From an uncultured Lachnospiraceae bacterium (GTDB lineage: Bacteria > Bacillota > Clostridia > Lachnospirales > Lachnospiraceae): DNA of 64,000 nucleotides. Each line of letters starts with the position of its first letter. Positions within the stretch are counted from its first letter, which is position 1. Where the stretch lies: NCBI GenBank assembly GCA_947632515.1, contig CANRPO010000001.1:1-64000 (forward strand). The letters run 5' to 3'. Shown one piece after another: positions 47,726-56,963 of this stretch. The notes beneath the pieces are model-generated. The model saw only the letters and a list, made by a program, of their open reading frames with translations, did not search any database and had not been told where the DNA came from. The position numbers and the translations under genes were made by a program.

Positions 47726-48898
47726 ATCATCCCTTGCATAGAGCAGTTTCAGTATGATGGGCGTGGCGATCGAGGAAACCAGGATCAGCAGGATGACCGC
47801 CGTGAAGTAGTCCGCCGTTAAAAGTCCGGCCGCCAGCCCTTTCTGCGATACGATCAGGGCGACCTCGCCCCGGGTCATCATGCCGACGCCGATCTTGAAA
47901 GAGTCGGATACGGAATAGCGGCAGAGCTTGCTGACAAGTCCGCAGCCGAGGATCTTGGCGCCCAGCGCCACGAGGACGAAACAGATACAGAAGGCGAACA
48001 GTCTGCCGTCCATCGAGTCGAAGGAAGTTTTCAGGCCGATGTTCGCGAAGAAGATCGGGCCGAAGAACATGTAAGAGATGACGTCGCTCTTGCGCTCGAT
48101 ATACTCGTTGTCGCTCAGGCTGCACAGCACAACGCCCGCTATGTATGCGCCCGTGATGTCCGCGATGCCGAAATACTTCTCGGCGACGTAGGACAGGATA
48201 AAGCAGAAGGCCAGACTGACGATGGGGATGCGTCTGGTGTGCGGATAGCGTTTGTCCAGCGTGGAGAACACTTTAAATACGATGTAGCCGCCGATGACCG
48301 CCACGATGAAAAAGAGGATGGTCTTTAGGATGACCGTGCCGGGGCGGGACGTGGGATCCTTGAAACCGAGCACGAAGGTAAGCACGAGGATGCCGATCAC
48401 GTCGTCGATGATCGCCGCGCTGACGATGGTAGTGCCGACCTTGCTCTTGATCTTCCCCAGCTCCTGCAGGGAGGCGACGGTGATGCTGACGCTGGTCGCC
48501 GTCATGATCGTGCCGATGAAGACCGCCTTGTAGAAGTTCTCGCTGCCCCAGGGCTCGACGCCGTAGAATCCCATATACAGCAGAGTTCCCAGAACAAGGG
48601 GGACAAAGACGCCCGCGCAGGCAATCAGGAGCGCGACGGGGCCTGTCTTGATCAGCTCCTTCAGATCCGTCTCGATCCCGACTTCAAACATCAGGATAAT
48701 AACGCCGATCTCAGCGAGTTTTGCGATAAATTCAGTTTGATTGGGATTGATCCAATTGAGAAGACAGGGGCCGATGAGCAGACCCGCGATGATCTGGCCG
48801 ACCACTTGGGGAGCCTTGCATTTTCTGGCGAGGACGCCGCAGAACTTGGCGGTGAACAGAATAATCGCCAGATCCTTCAATACTTCATACGATTCCAT
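47702..48898 (-). CDS. Cation/proton antiporter, CPA2 (Kef/NapA/GerN) type
   Basis: A 398-residue protein with about 12 hydrophobic segments and the Na+/H+-exchanger fold. Conserved parts include QVVGQIIAGLLIGPCLL, FEVGIETDLKEL, the ion-binding-region AAIIDDVIGILVL (two Asp) and GMMTRGEVALIVSQKG. It exchanges protons for Na+ or K+; the ion cannot be read from sequence. No regulatory RCK/TrkA domain is attached. It starts at ATG with GAAGGTG upstream and is convergent with trxA. Confidence 0.9.
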   Translation of the reverse strand: MESYEVLKDLAIILFTAKFCGVLARKCKAPQVVGQIIAGLLIGPCLLNWINPNQTEFIAKLAEIGVIILMFEVGIETDLKELIKTGPVALLIACAGVFVPLVLGTLLYMGFYGVEPWGSENFYKAVFIGTIMTATSVSITVASLQELGKIKSKVGTTIVSAAIIDDVIGILVLTFVLGFKDPTSRPGTVILKTILFFIVAVIGGYIVFKVFSTLDKRYPHTRRIPIVSLAFCFILSYVAEKYFGIADITGAYIAGVVLCSLSDNEYIERKSDVISYMFFGPIFFANIGLKTSFDSMDGRLFAFCICFVLVALGAKILGCGLVSKLCRYSVSDSFKIGVGMMTRGEVALIVSQKGLAAGLLTADYFTAVILLILVSSIATPIILKLLYARDDKKSGAAA

Positions 48899-49029
48899 AT
48901 TTTCACCTTCACAGACAAATTTTATTTTTTCTAAAATCTGTTATACTCGCCCCAAACAGCGCTGTCAACAGTAAAATCTCTTTGCGGTGAAAGCTGAAAA
49001 TATTCGGTGAAAATATTCTTGGGAAGACA

Positions 49030-49059
49030 TTGACAAACGCCTATAAAATATTGTATCAT
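49030..49059 (+). promoter_or_regulatory. Promoter of tRNA-Pro
   Basis: TTGACA (49030-49035) and TATCAT (49054-49059) are 18 bases apart, 20 bases before the tRNA 5' end. Confidence 0.65.
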
Positions 49060-49078
49060 CTTAGTTGTTCGCAAGTAT

Positions 49079-49152
49079 CGAAGCGTGGCTCAGCTTGGTA
49101 GAGCGCTGCGTTCGGGACGCAGAGGTCGCAGGTTCAAATCCTGTCGCTTCGA
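49079..49152 (+). tRNA. tRNA-Pro (anticodon CGG)
   Basis: A 74-base cloverleaf: acceptor CGAAGCG/CGCTTCG, D arm GCTCAGCTTGGTAGAGC, anticodon stem CTGCG/CGCAG enclosing TTCGGGA with anticodon CGG (reads CCG), and T arm GGTTCAAATCC. Discriminator A; CCA not encoded. Confidence 0.95.
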
Positions 49153-49166
49153 TTGTAAGATGGCGT

Positions 49167-49200
49167 GGGAATGCCGAATGATTCGGCATTCCCCGTTTCT
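49167..49200 (+). terminator. Hairpin terminator after tRNA-Pro
   Basis: GGGAATGCCGAAT (49167-49179) pairs with ATTCGGCATTCCC (49181-49193), followed by GTTTCT. It lies 14 bases past the tRNA. Confidence 0.7.
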
Positions 49201-49236
49201 GTATAGGCAGAAAAACCGAGAGGGGGAGGCACGGTG

Positions 49237-49986
49237 ATGGATTCACAACAGCAAATGCTATCGGAGATCTATGACACACTGCTTTCCATGGCGGAATCCG
49301 GGTACAGAGATTTCTCCGCGAAACTGCTGCCGCAGGAAGAAGGGGCGAGACTGCTGGGCGTCAGGATCCCCGGATTGCGAAGATACGCAAAACAGATCGG
49401 GCGGCAGTACGGAAAAGCATACTTGGATATAGCGCTGGCGCGGCAGGGCGAGACGATGGAGGAGATTTTCTTACAGGGGATGGTGATCGGCGGTCTGAAA
49501 GCCAAAGACGAGGGGACGTTTGCGGAGATTCTTCATTATATTAGGTTGTATGTGCCAAAGATCGCGAACTGGTCTACCTGCGATGTCTTCTGCGCGGGAC
49601 TCAAGATCACGAGACAGTACCCGGCGCAGATGTGGGATTTTCTGCAGGAATATCCGGCGTCACAGCAGGAGTTTGCGGTTCGTTTCGGCGTCGTCATGCT
49701 CCTTGACTACTATATTGCCGACGAATATATTGACCGTCTGTTTCCGATCTTTAACGCCGTAGGGACGCGCCGCCATGAATACTATGTGCAGATGGCGCTG
49801 GCGTGGGCGATCGCCGAGTGTTATGTGAAACAGCGCGAAAAGACGGAACCATATCTGAGGGATATGCGCAAAGAAAAGGAGATACTGGACGATTTTACAT
49901 ACAACAAGGCGCTCCAAAAAATCGTGGAATCCCGCTGCGTGAGCGCGGAGGAGAAGGAAATGATACGGGGATTAAAACGGAGGTAA
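49237..49986 (+). CDS. DNA alkylation repair protein (AlkD-like HEAT-repeat glycosylase)
   Basis: A 249-residue all-helical protein of the DNA_alkylation family (AlkC/AlkD), which excises N3- and N7-alkylated purines without base flipping. Typical features are LLGVRIPGLRRYAKQIG near residue 40 and VPKIANWSTCDVFCAGLK, where the Trp and Asp belong to the usual active region. The ATG at 49237 has GGGGAGG seven bases upstream, better than the GTG at 49234. It lies directly upstream of the GH127 gene by 6 bases, so the two may share a transcript. Confidence 0.88.
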   Translation: MDSQQQMLSEIYDTLLSMAESGYRDFSAKLLPQEEGARLLGVRIPGLRRYAKQIGRQYGKAYLDIALARQGETMEEIFLQGMVIGGLKAKDEGTFAEILHYIRLYVPKIANWSTCDVFCAGLKITRQYPAQMWDFLQEYPASQQEFAVRFGVVMLLDYYIADEYIDRLFPIFNAVGTRRHEYYVQMALAWAIAECYVKQREKTEPYLRDMRKEKEILDDFTYNKALQKIVESRCVSAEEKEMIRGLKRR

Positions 49987-49992
49987 AGGGAT

Positions 49993-51927
49993 ATGAGCGA
50001 TTTGAGGCTGATCAAAAAATTTGAGGTGACAGACGGTTTCTGGGGGCGGTATGTCAGGCTGGTCAGGGAGGTGGTGCTCCCCTATCAGGAGGACGCCCTG
50101 AACGACCGCATCGAAGATGCGGAGAAGAGCCACTGCATCGAGAATTTCCGCATGGCGGCCGAGAAACTGCGCACGGGTAAGTGCGAGGGCGAGTTTTACG
50201 GCATGGTCTTTCAGGACAGCGACGTGGCGAAATGGCTGGAGGGCGCGGCGTACTCGCTGGCACAGCATGAGGATGCGGAGCTGGAAAAAAGGTGCGACGA
50301 GATCATCGACCTGATCGGGCAGGCGCAGCACGAGGACGGGTATCTGAACACTTACTTTACGGTGAAGGAGCCGGACAGGCGGTGGACGAATCTGCACGAG
50401 GCCCACGAGCTGTACTGCGCAGGTCATATGATCGAGGCGGCGGTGGCTTATGCGGAGTGCACGGGGAAGACAAGACTCCTGGAGATCATGCGCGGCATGG
50501 CGGATCACATCTACAGACATTTCGTGGAAGAGGGAGCGGAGGGCTATCCGGGGCACCCGGAGATCGAATTGGCTCTCATGCGGCTGTACCGCGCCACGAA
50601 GGAGGAGCGGTACAGGGAGCTTGCGCTGCACTTTATCAACGTGCGCGGCGTCAACAGCGACTATTTTATTCAGGAGAAACAGAAATACAACTGGTCTGTC
50701 TGGGGCGGACATCCCACGGACAAAGAGTACGCCCAGAATGCCGAACCTGTCAGAATGCAGCGCAAGGCGGTCGGCCATGCGGTCAGGGCGGTGTACTTGT
50801 ACACGGGCATGGCGGACGCGGCGCTGACGACGGGGGACGACAGTCTGGCCGAGGCCTGCAGGATCCTCTGGAACAATATCACCCGGTGCAGGATGTACGT
50901 GACGGGAGCCATCGGCTCCGCCTATGAGGGGGAGGCTTTTACGAAAGACTATCACCTTCCCAACGACACGGCATACGGCGAGACGTGCGCGGCGATCGGG
51001 CTGATCTTTTTCTCCAACAAGATGCTCTATCTCGACAGAGACGGCAAATATGCGGACGTGATGGAGCGCGCCCTGTACAACTGCGTGCTGGCGGGGATGC
51101 AGCTTGACGGGAAGAGATTCTTCTATGTGAATCCTCTGGAGGCGCTGCCGGGGATCTCCGGGGAGGCGCAGACGCACAGACACGCGCTGCCCGTCAGACC
51201 GAAATGGTTCGCCTGCGCCTGCTGCCCGCCGAACGTGGCGAGACTGCTGTCCTCCCTGTCGGAGTATGCATGGCATGTGGACGGGGGAACGCTGTATTCC
51301 AATCTCTTTGTGGGCGGCACGCTGGACGTGAGAGAGGAGTTTGGCGGTACTGTTACTCTGGAGACGGCCTATCCCTATGACGGCGGGATCACGTACCGTT
51401 TCACGCCGGAGGGAGAATCGATGGACGTGCGGCTTGCCATCCGTGTGCCTGCATGGAGCAGAGATATAAAGATCTGTGTGAACGGTGCGCCCGCACAACA
51501 TGAGATAGAGGTCAGGAACGGTTATGCATATCTGCACGGGACGTTCTGCAAGCCGACGGAGGTGGCGGTGGAGCTTGACATGTCTGTGCGGAAACTGTAC
51601 GCAAACAGCAAGGTTGCGGCCAATACCGGCAAGGCGGCGGTGGAGAGAGGGCCGCTGGTCTACTGCGCCGAGGGAGTCGATAACGGGGACGATGTGCTCT
51701 CCCTTTCCTATAAGAGAGGCGGCAGGGTAACGGTCGGTAAATATCTGCCGGATAAACTGTGCGGTATACGCGAATTGTACGCGGAGGGGTATCGCGAGAA
51801 GGGCAGTGAAGATCTCTACAGCTGCGAGCCGCCTGTCAGGGAGGCGTGCAGGATCACGCTGGTTCCCTACTATACATGGGGCAACCGGGGACTGAACCAG
51901 ATGTGGGTATGGATTCCCGAAATATAA
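49993..51927 (+). CDS. GH127 family beta-L-arabinofuranosidase-like glycosidase
   Basis: A 644-residue protein with an (alpha/alpha)6 barrel followed by beta-sandwich domains. By comparison with bifidobacterial HypBA1, the zinc/cysteine site is conserved: Glu330 and Cys332 (GETCA) and Cys410-Cys411 (ACACCPPNVA). Such enzymes remove beta-L-arabinofuranose from plant glycans using a cysteine nucleophile. No signal peptide is seen, so it acts in the cytoplasm on imported oligosaccharides. GGAGG precedes the ATG. It is followed 19 bases later by a GH3 glycosidase; no transporter or regulator is adjacent. Confidence 0.9.
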   Translation: MSDLRLIKKFEVTDGFWGRYVRLVREVVLPYQEDALNDRIEDAEKSHCIENFRMAAEKLRTGKCEGEFYGMVFQDSDVAKWLEGAAYSLAQHEDAELEKRCDEIIDLIGQAQHEDGYLNTYFTVKEPDRRWTNLHEAHELYCAGHMIEAAVAYAECTGKTRLLEIMRGMADHIYRHFVEEGAEGYPGHPEIELALMRLYRATKEERYRELALHFINVRGVNSDYFIQEKQKYNWSVWGGHPTDKEYAQNAEPVRMQRKAVGHAVRAVYLYTGMADAALTTGDDSLAEACRILWNNITRCRMYVTGAIGSAYEGEAFTKDYHLPNDTAYGETCAAIGLIFFSNKMLYLDRDGKYADVMERALYNCVLAGMQLDGKRFFYVNPLEALPGISGEAQTHRHALPVRPKWFACACCPPNVARLLSSLSEYAWHVDGGTLYSNLFVGGTLDVREEFGGTVTLETAYPYDGGITYRFTPEGESMDVRLAIRVPAWSRDIKICVNGAPAQHEIEVRNGYAYLHGTFCKPTEVAVELDMSVRKLYANSKVAANTGKAAVERGPLVYCAEGVDNGDDVLSLSYKRGGRVTVGKYLPDKLCGIRELYAEGYREKGSEDLYSCEPPVREACRITLVPYYTWGNRGLNQMWVWIPEI

Positions 51928-51946
51928 GAAAAGGAAGGGTTTGACT

Positions 51947-54181
51947 ATGAGGACAGAGGCAGAGAGAACTGCGAAAAAGACGGAGAAGGAGATCGAGAAA
52001 CTGCTCGGAAAGCTGACGCTTGACGAGAAGATCGCCATGATCCACGGCGTGGGACTTTTTCGGTCGGGCGGTGTGGAGAGGCTGGGTATTCCGGGACTTG
52101 TCACTTCCGACGGTCCCATGGGCGTGCGCGCGGAGTTTCTGAATGACAGATGGATCCCGGCGGGCAACAATGACGACAGCGTATCGTATCTGCCGAGCAA
52201 CAGCGCCCTTGCGTCCACGTGGAATCCGTACCGCGCGTACGAGATGGGCAAAGTTCTGGGCGCGGAGGCGAGAGGGCGCGGCAAGGACGTCATACTGGCG
52301 CCGGGCATCAACATCAAACGCAGCCCGCTGTGCGGCAGAAATTTCGAGTACATGAGCGAAGATCCGAAGTTGACGGCGACGCTGGCGGTTCCCTTTATCA
52401 AGGGCGTACAGCAAAACGACGTGGCGGCGTGCGTGAAACATTTTGCGGCCAACGTGCAGGAGACGGACCGTCTGATGGTGGATGAGGAGATTGACGACAG
52501 AACCCTGTATGAGCTTTATTTTCCGGCATTCAAAGCGGCGGTGCAGGAAGGAAACGCTTACTCCGTCATGGGCGCGTACAATAAGATCAACGGGTATCAC
52601 TGCTGCGAGAACAAAAACCTGCTGGATCTGGTGCTGCGCGGCGAGTGGGGATTTGACGGCGCGGTGATCAGCGACTGGGGCGGCATCCACAGGACGAAGG
52701 AGGCCGCAGAGTGTTCCATCGACTTGGAGATGTCGGTGTTCCCCGATTTTGACGAGTATAAGCTGGCCAATCCGCTGAAGGAGGCTATCAGGAAGGGCGA
52801 GATCTCCGAGGAGACGGTGGACCGGAAGGTGCGGAACCTCTTACGCATGATGTTCCGTCTGAAAATGCTCGGCAGGCATAAGGAGGAGCGCAAGGCCGGC
52901 GCCTACAACGCGCCGAGTCACAGAGAGATGATCTTAAAGACGGCGGAGGAGTCCATGATCCTGTTGAAGAACGAGGGACATCTGCTGCCGCTTGGCGCAG
53001 CGAAGATCAAAAAACTGGTGGTGATCGGACAGAACGCGGCGAAGATCCACTCCGACGGCGGCGGCAGCGCAGAGATCAAGGCCCTGTACGAGATCTGTCC
53101 GCTCATGGGATTGAAACGCTATCTGGGCGGAAACGTGCAGGTGGAATATTACAAGGGCTACTATGTGCCGGAGAAACCTAAGATGTTCGATCACAACTGG
53201 CAGGCGGACAGTCTGGACGATCTGAAGGATACGACCATCGGGCAGCTTATCAGGGACGAGGCGCACATGCAGGAGATGCACCGCAGACAGGAGGAGGAGC
53301 GGCTGGCGCAGCTTGAGAAGGAGAAGGCGGAGATCCACGAGAAGAACAAGGCGCTTTTCGCACAGGCGGTCGAGGCCGCGAAGGACGCCGATGCGGTCAT
53401 CTTCGTGGGCGGTCTGAATCATGACAGCGACAGCGAGGGCATCGACCGCGTGGACATGAAACTGCCCTATGAGCAGGATGCGCTGATCGAGGAACTCCTG
53501 AAAGTCAGGAAGGATCTGATCGTCGCGCTTGTGGGCGGTTCTCCGGTAGAGATGCCTTGGAGAGACAGGGCGCAGGCCATTCTTTGGAGTTATTACGCGG
53601 GAATGGAGACGGGAACGGCTTTTGCCCGAGTCCTTTTCGGAGACGTCAATCCGTCCGGCAAGCTGGCGGAGACCTTTCCCGGTCGATATGAGGACTGCGC
53701 CGACGCGAAGAACGGTCAGTTTGGTCTGTGGGGCAGTATCAAACTGGAAGAGGGATTGTACTGTGGGTACCGCCATTTTGACAGAAACCGCATCAAACCC
53801 GCGTTCTGTTTCGGACATGGGCTATCCTATACAGAGTTTGCTTACAGCGGTCTGACTCTGAAAACAGAGAAAAACAGGGAAGTGAAGGTGAGCTTTACGG
53901 TCAAAAACACCGGAAAGCGGATCGGCGCGGAGACGGCGCAGATCTATATTGCGCCTATCGCGCCTAAGGTTGACAGACCCGACAAAGAGTTGAAGGCGTA
54001 CACGAAGGTGGAGCTTGCGCCGGGGAAGTCAAGGAAAGTCACTCTGACATTAAAACAGCAGGATTTCGCGTATTTTGACGAAGCCTTGCACGATTTTACC
54101 GCAGATGCGGGAGACTATGAGATCCTGGTCGGCGCGTCCTGTGAGGATATTCGTCTGAAAGGAATCGCTGCATTGGCGTAA
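51947..54181 (+). CDS. GH3 family beta-glycosidase
   Basis: A 744-residue GH3 enzyme: N-terminal TIM-barrel domain with SDGPMGVR, KHFAANVQE (164-) and the nucleophile Asp243 in VISDWGG, then the alpha/beta sandwich and a C-terminal fibronectin-III domain (about 640-740). A charged, coiled-coil-like segment (about 425-470, rich in E, K, Q, R) is inserted in the second domain where PA14 inserts can occur. No signal peptide. The ATG at 51947 has GGAAGG upstream. Exact sugar specificity (glucoside, xyloside or arabinoside) is open; pairing with GH127 favours plant arabinan or arabinoxylan fragments. Confidence 0.9.
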   Translation: MRTEAERTAKKTEKEIEKLLGKLTLDEKIAMIHGVGLFRSGGVERLGIPGLVTSDGPMGVRAEFLNDRWIPAGNNDDSVSYLPSNSALASTWNPYRAYEMGKVLGAEARGRGKDVILAPGINIKRSPLCGRNFEYMSEDPKLTATLAVPFIKGVQQNDVAACVKHFAANVQETDRLMVDEEIDDRTLYELYFPAFKAAVQEGNAYSVMGAYNKINGYHCCENKNLLDLVLRGEWGFDGAVISDWGGIHRTKEAAECSIDLEMSVFPDFDEYKLANPLKEAIRKGEISEETVDRKVRNLLRMMFRLKMLGRHKEERKAGAYNAPSHREMILKTAEESMILLKNEGHLLPLGAAKIKKLVVIGQNAAKIHSDGGGSAEIKALYEICPLMGLKRYLGGNVQVEYYKGYYVPEKPKMFDHNWQADSLDDLKDTTIGQLIRDEAHMQEMHRRQEEERLAQLEKEKAEIHEKNKALFAQAVEAAKDADAVIFVGGLNHDSDSEGIDRVDMKLPYEQDALIEELLKVRKDLIVALVGGSPVEMPWRDRAQAILWSYYAGMETGTAFARVLFGDVNPSGKLAETFPGRYEDCADAKNGQFGLWGSIKLEEGLYCGYRHFDRNRIKPAFCFGHGLSYTEFAYSGLTLKTEKNREVKVSFTVKNTGKRIGAETAQIYIAPIAPKVDRPDKELKAYTKVELAPGKSRKVTLTLKQQDFAYFDEALHDFTADAGDYEILVGASCEDIRLKGIAALA

Positions 54182-54260
54182 TCGCATGAATATTTTCCGT
54201 GTGGTCCGTACATACTTAGAGCAACACATCAATCAAGTATGTCAGGAGGATCAGGACGAC

Positions 54261-54500
54261 ATGGATTATAATGAGATGCCTTTGGGCTTGGGAGTCGCGA
54301 TTACATCGAACCGCGCCGCGATGGACCGTTTCGTGGATATGAGCGATAATGAGAAGAAGGATTTTATCGAGAGGAGCCGCAGCGCGATGTCGGAGAAGGA
54401 GATCGACAGGCTGGTGAATTCGCTTGTAGAGGAAGAGGAGGAGCCGCATTTTGATCTCGACGAGGCCAAGAATCTTTTTGACGGGCCGAGCATAGGTTAG
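54261..54500 (+). CDS. Small acidic protein, unknown function
   Basis: A 79-residue protein (MDYNEMPLGLGVAITSNRAAM...) with an acidic C-terminus (LVEEEEEPHFDLDEAKNLF). Its middle (DMSDNEKKDFIERSRSAMSEKEIDRLV) resembles small conserved clostridial proteins of unknown role. The ATG at 54261 is preceded by AGGAGG; an in-frame ATG at 54186 has no clear ribosome site. It lies between the GH3 gene and the CCA-adding enzyme. Confidence 0.65.
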   Translation: MDYNEMPLGLGVAITSNRAAMDRFVDMSDNEKKDFIERSRSAMSEKEIDRLVNSLVEEEEEPHFDLDEAKNLFDGPSIG

Positions 54501-54524
54501 GCTGATAGTAAAAGAGGAATCGGT

Positions 54525-55886
54525 ATGCGGATACAGCTGCCTGATAAGGTAAACAGAATCATAGAAAAGCTGACGGCAGCAGGCTATGAGGCTTACGCTG
54601 TGGGCGGCTGCGTCCGGGACTGTGTTCTGGGAAGGACGCCCAGCGACTGGGACATTACCACGTCGGCGAAACCGGAGGAGACGAAAAAGCTTTTTCCGAG
54701 GACGGTGGATACCGGCATTAAGCACGGCACGGTGACAGTCCTGTTGGACAGGGAAGGCTTTGAGGTGACTACCTACCGGATCGACGGGGTCTATGAAGAC
54801 GGCAGGCATCCGAGGGAAGTCACGTTCACGGCCAGCCTGGAGGAGGATCTGAAACGCAGGGACTTTACCATCAACGCCATGGCCTACAGCGAGCGGAGCG
54901 GACTGATCGATATGTATGGCGGTATGCGCGATATGGCGCAGGGTGTGATCCGCTGTGTGGGCGACGCCGAAGAACGTTTCACGGAGGATGCGCTGCGCAT
55001 GCTGCGGGCGGTTCGTTTTTCCGCACAGCTCGGCTACAGGATCGAGGAGGAGACGAAAAAGGCGATCCGCGGGTTGGCGCCGAATCTTCAGAGGATCAGT
55101 GCGGAGCGCATTCAGGCGGAGCTGGTAAAGCTGGCGACGTCGGATCACCCGGATTATCTGCGGACCGCCTATGAGACAGGCATCACGGCACAGTTTCTTC
55201 CGGAGTTTGACCTCTGTATGCGGACGCCGCAGAACAATCCGCACCACTGTTACAGCGTGGGGGAGCACATTCTGCACTCCATGCTCTGCGTGGAGCCGGA
55301 TAAGGTGCTGCGCCTGGCCATGCTCTTTCATGATATAGGCAAACCGCAGACATTGACCATCGACGGGCAAGGTATCACGCACAATAAAGGACACGCCGTG
55401 GTCGGAGAGAAGATGACGCGGGAGATTCTGCGGCGGTTGAAGTTTGACAACGATACGATCCGCAAAGTGTGCAGGCTGGTGCTCTGCCACGATCAGGAGA
55501 TAGCGTGTACGGACAGCGGCGTCAGGCGGGCGGTCTGCCGCATGGGGGAAGATATTTTCCCGATGCTGTTCCAGGTACGTCGTGCGGACGTCTGCGCGCA
55601 GAGCGATTATCAGCGGGAAGAAAAGCTTGAGAGACTCGCGTACATAGAAAAGATTTACGATGGCATATGTAAAAGAAAAGAATGTTTGAGCCTGAAAGAT
55701 CTGGCGGTGTCAGGCAGCGATCTGATCGGGCTGGGTCTGCCCGCAGGAAGGGAGATCGGCGAGCTGCTGCGGGAACTTTTGGAGCTTGTGCTGGAAGAAC
55801 CCGAACGAAATACGAGGGAAGAGCTTGTCCGTATCTGTGAAGAAAAAATACGGGCGGGGAAAGGCGATCCGACGTCTCAGAGCTGA
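54525..55886 (+). CDS. cca: CCA tRNA nucleotidyltransferase with HD domain
   Basis: A 453-residue class II CCA-adding enzyme. The nucleotidyltransferase head shows AVGGCVRDCVLGRTPSDWDI (catalytic D-x-D) and KHGTVTVLLD; the flexible-loop region has RRDFTINAMAY; the neck has DALRMLRAVRFSAQLGY. A C-terminal HD domain (LFHDIGKP, HNKGHAVVG, CHDQE) adds a phosphohydrolase module. Since neither tRNA here encodes CCA, this enzyme is needed. It starts 24 bases after the small acidic gene. Confidence 0.94.
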   Translation: MRIQLPDKVNRIIEKLTAAGYEAYAVGGCVRDCVLGRTPSDWDITTSAKPEETKKLFPRTVDTGIKHGTVTVLLDREGFEVTTYRIDGVYEDGRHPREVTFTASLEEDLKRRDFTINAMAYSERSGLIDMYGGMRDMAQGVIRCVGDAEERFTEDALRMLRAVRFSAQLGYRIEEETKKAIRGLAPNLQRISAERIQAELVKLATSDHPDYLRTAYETGITAQFLPEFDLCMRTPQNNPHHCYSVGEHILHSMLCVEPDKVLRLAMLFHDIGKPQTLTIDGQGITHNKGHAVVGEKMTREILRRLKFDNDTIRKVCRLVLCHDQEIACTDSGVRRAVCRMGEDIFPMLFQVRRADVCAQSDYQREEKLERLAYIEKIYDGICKRKECLSLKDLAVSGSDLIGLGLPAGREIGELLRELLELVLEEPERNTREELVRICEEKIRAGKGDPTSQS

Positions 55887-55966
55887 TCCGCCGCACGCAA
55901 AACAAATTCATACTTTCCTTTCGCTTCACATAAGATAGGATAGACGACAAAGCGGAGGGTATTCGT

Positions 55967-56941
55967 GTGAATGACAGAGCGGTGAGTTTATTTGATCAAT
56001 ATGAGATAGAGGTGAACCGCACGTGGAAGGGCCGGGGCGCGATTCTGTGCGACTCGGATCGGGGATTACTGATCTTAAAGGAATATTGCGGGCCAACCGA
56101 TAAAATAAAATTTCAGGATTTTCTGTTAAAACATCTGCAAAAGAACGCTGCGGTGCGGGCGGAATCTATTCTGCGGACAAGAGAGGATGAGATGATCGTG
56201 TACGATCAGGATCAGACGCCGTACATCGTTAAGACTTATTTTGAGGGCAGAGAGTGCAATCACCGGGACACACAGGAGTGCCGCCAGGCCGTAGCCGTGC
56301 TGGCGCAGCTGCACGAGGCGTCGGATCTGTCGGCGTATGAGGAGCTGAGAGAGCAGCCTGTTTTTCAGATCGAGAAGGAGTATGAAAAGCATAACCGCGA
56401 GTTGAAAAAGGTTCGGAGATTTCTGTGGGAGAAGAGCCAAAAGACAGATTTTGAGATATATTTAATGAAGCATTACGACTATTTCATGAATAATGCCTTG
56501 CAAATCACCGACGAGTTGCGTTATGATTCCTATGAGGAAGACGCTTATGATTTTCCCATTGTCTGTCACGGCGATTACCAGTACCACAACATTCTGCTTA
56601 CAGAGGCGGGCGACGTGCTGATCAATTTCGAGAAGTGCGTGCGGGATTACCCTGTGCGGGATCTGTATCTGTTCATGCGAAAGCTTTTGGAAAAAAATAA
56701 CTGGTCGCAGACACTTGGGGACACGCTGTTGGAGAGTTATAATAGAGTGAGAAGTCTGTCGAAGAGGGATTACAGGCAGCTCTATTATCGTCTGGCGTAC
56801 CCTGAGAAGTTCTGGAAGATCGCAAACTTCTATTACAATACCGGGAAAGCGTGGATCCCCGGCAGAAATATGGAGAAGATCGAGAAACTTTTCGCCCAGG
56901 AGAGGGATAAGCAGCTTTTTCTGGAGAGTATATTTAAGTGA
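55967..56941 (+). CDS. CotS-family spore coat protein (kinase-like fold)
   Basis: A 324-residue aminoglycoside-phosphotransferase-like protein of the CotS family. The catalytic-loop motif is present (HGDYQYHN, 201-208), but the metal-binding D-F-D is replaced by N-F-E (220-222), so phosphotransfer may be weak or lost. Relatives are inner spore coat proteins. It starts at GTG (55967) with GGAGGG upstream and is followed 22 bases later by the PEGA lipoprotein gene. Confidence 0.82.
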   Translation: MNDRAVSLFDQYEIEVNRTWKGRGAILCDSDRGLLILKEYCGPTDKIKFQDFLLKHLQKNAAVRAESILRTREDEMIVYDQDQTPYIVKTYFEGRECNHRDTQECRQAVAVLAQLHEASDLSAYEELREQPVFQIEKEYEKHNRELKKVRRFLWEKSQKTDFEIYLMKHYDYFMNNALQITDELRYDSYEEDAYDFPIVCHGDYQYHNILLTEAGDVLINFEKCVRDYPVRDLYLFMRKLLEKNNWSQTLGDTLLESYNRVRSLSKRDYRQLYYRLAYPEKFWKIANFYYNTGKAWIPGRNMEKIEKLFAQERDKQLFLESIFK

Positions 56942-56963
56942 TTAGGAAAGGATAAGAACCGGA

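Noticed and set aside
49972..52452. An 826-codon open frame on the minus strand
   Set aside because: It lies antisense to the well-supported GH127 and GH3 genes, has an Arg/His/Pro-rich composition typical of reverse-strand shadows in GC-rich codons, no ribosome site and no recognisable domain.
54216..55490. A 424-codon open frame on the minus strand
   Set aside because: Antisense shadow of the small acidic gene and cca, which both have ribosome sites and cca clear motifs.
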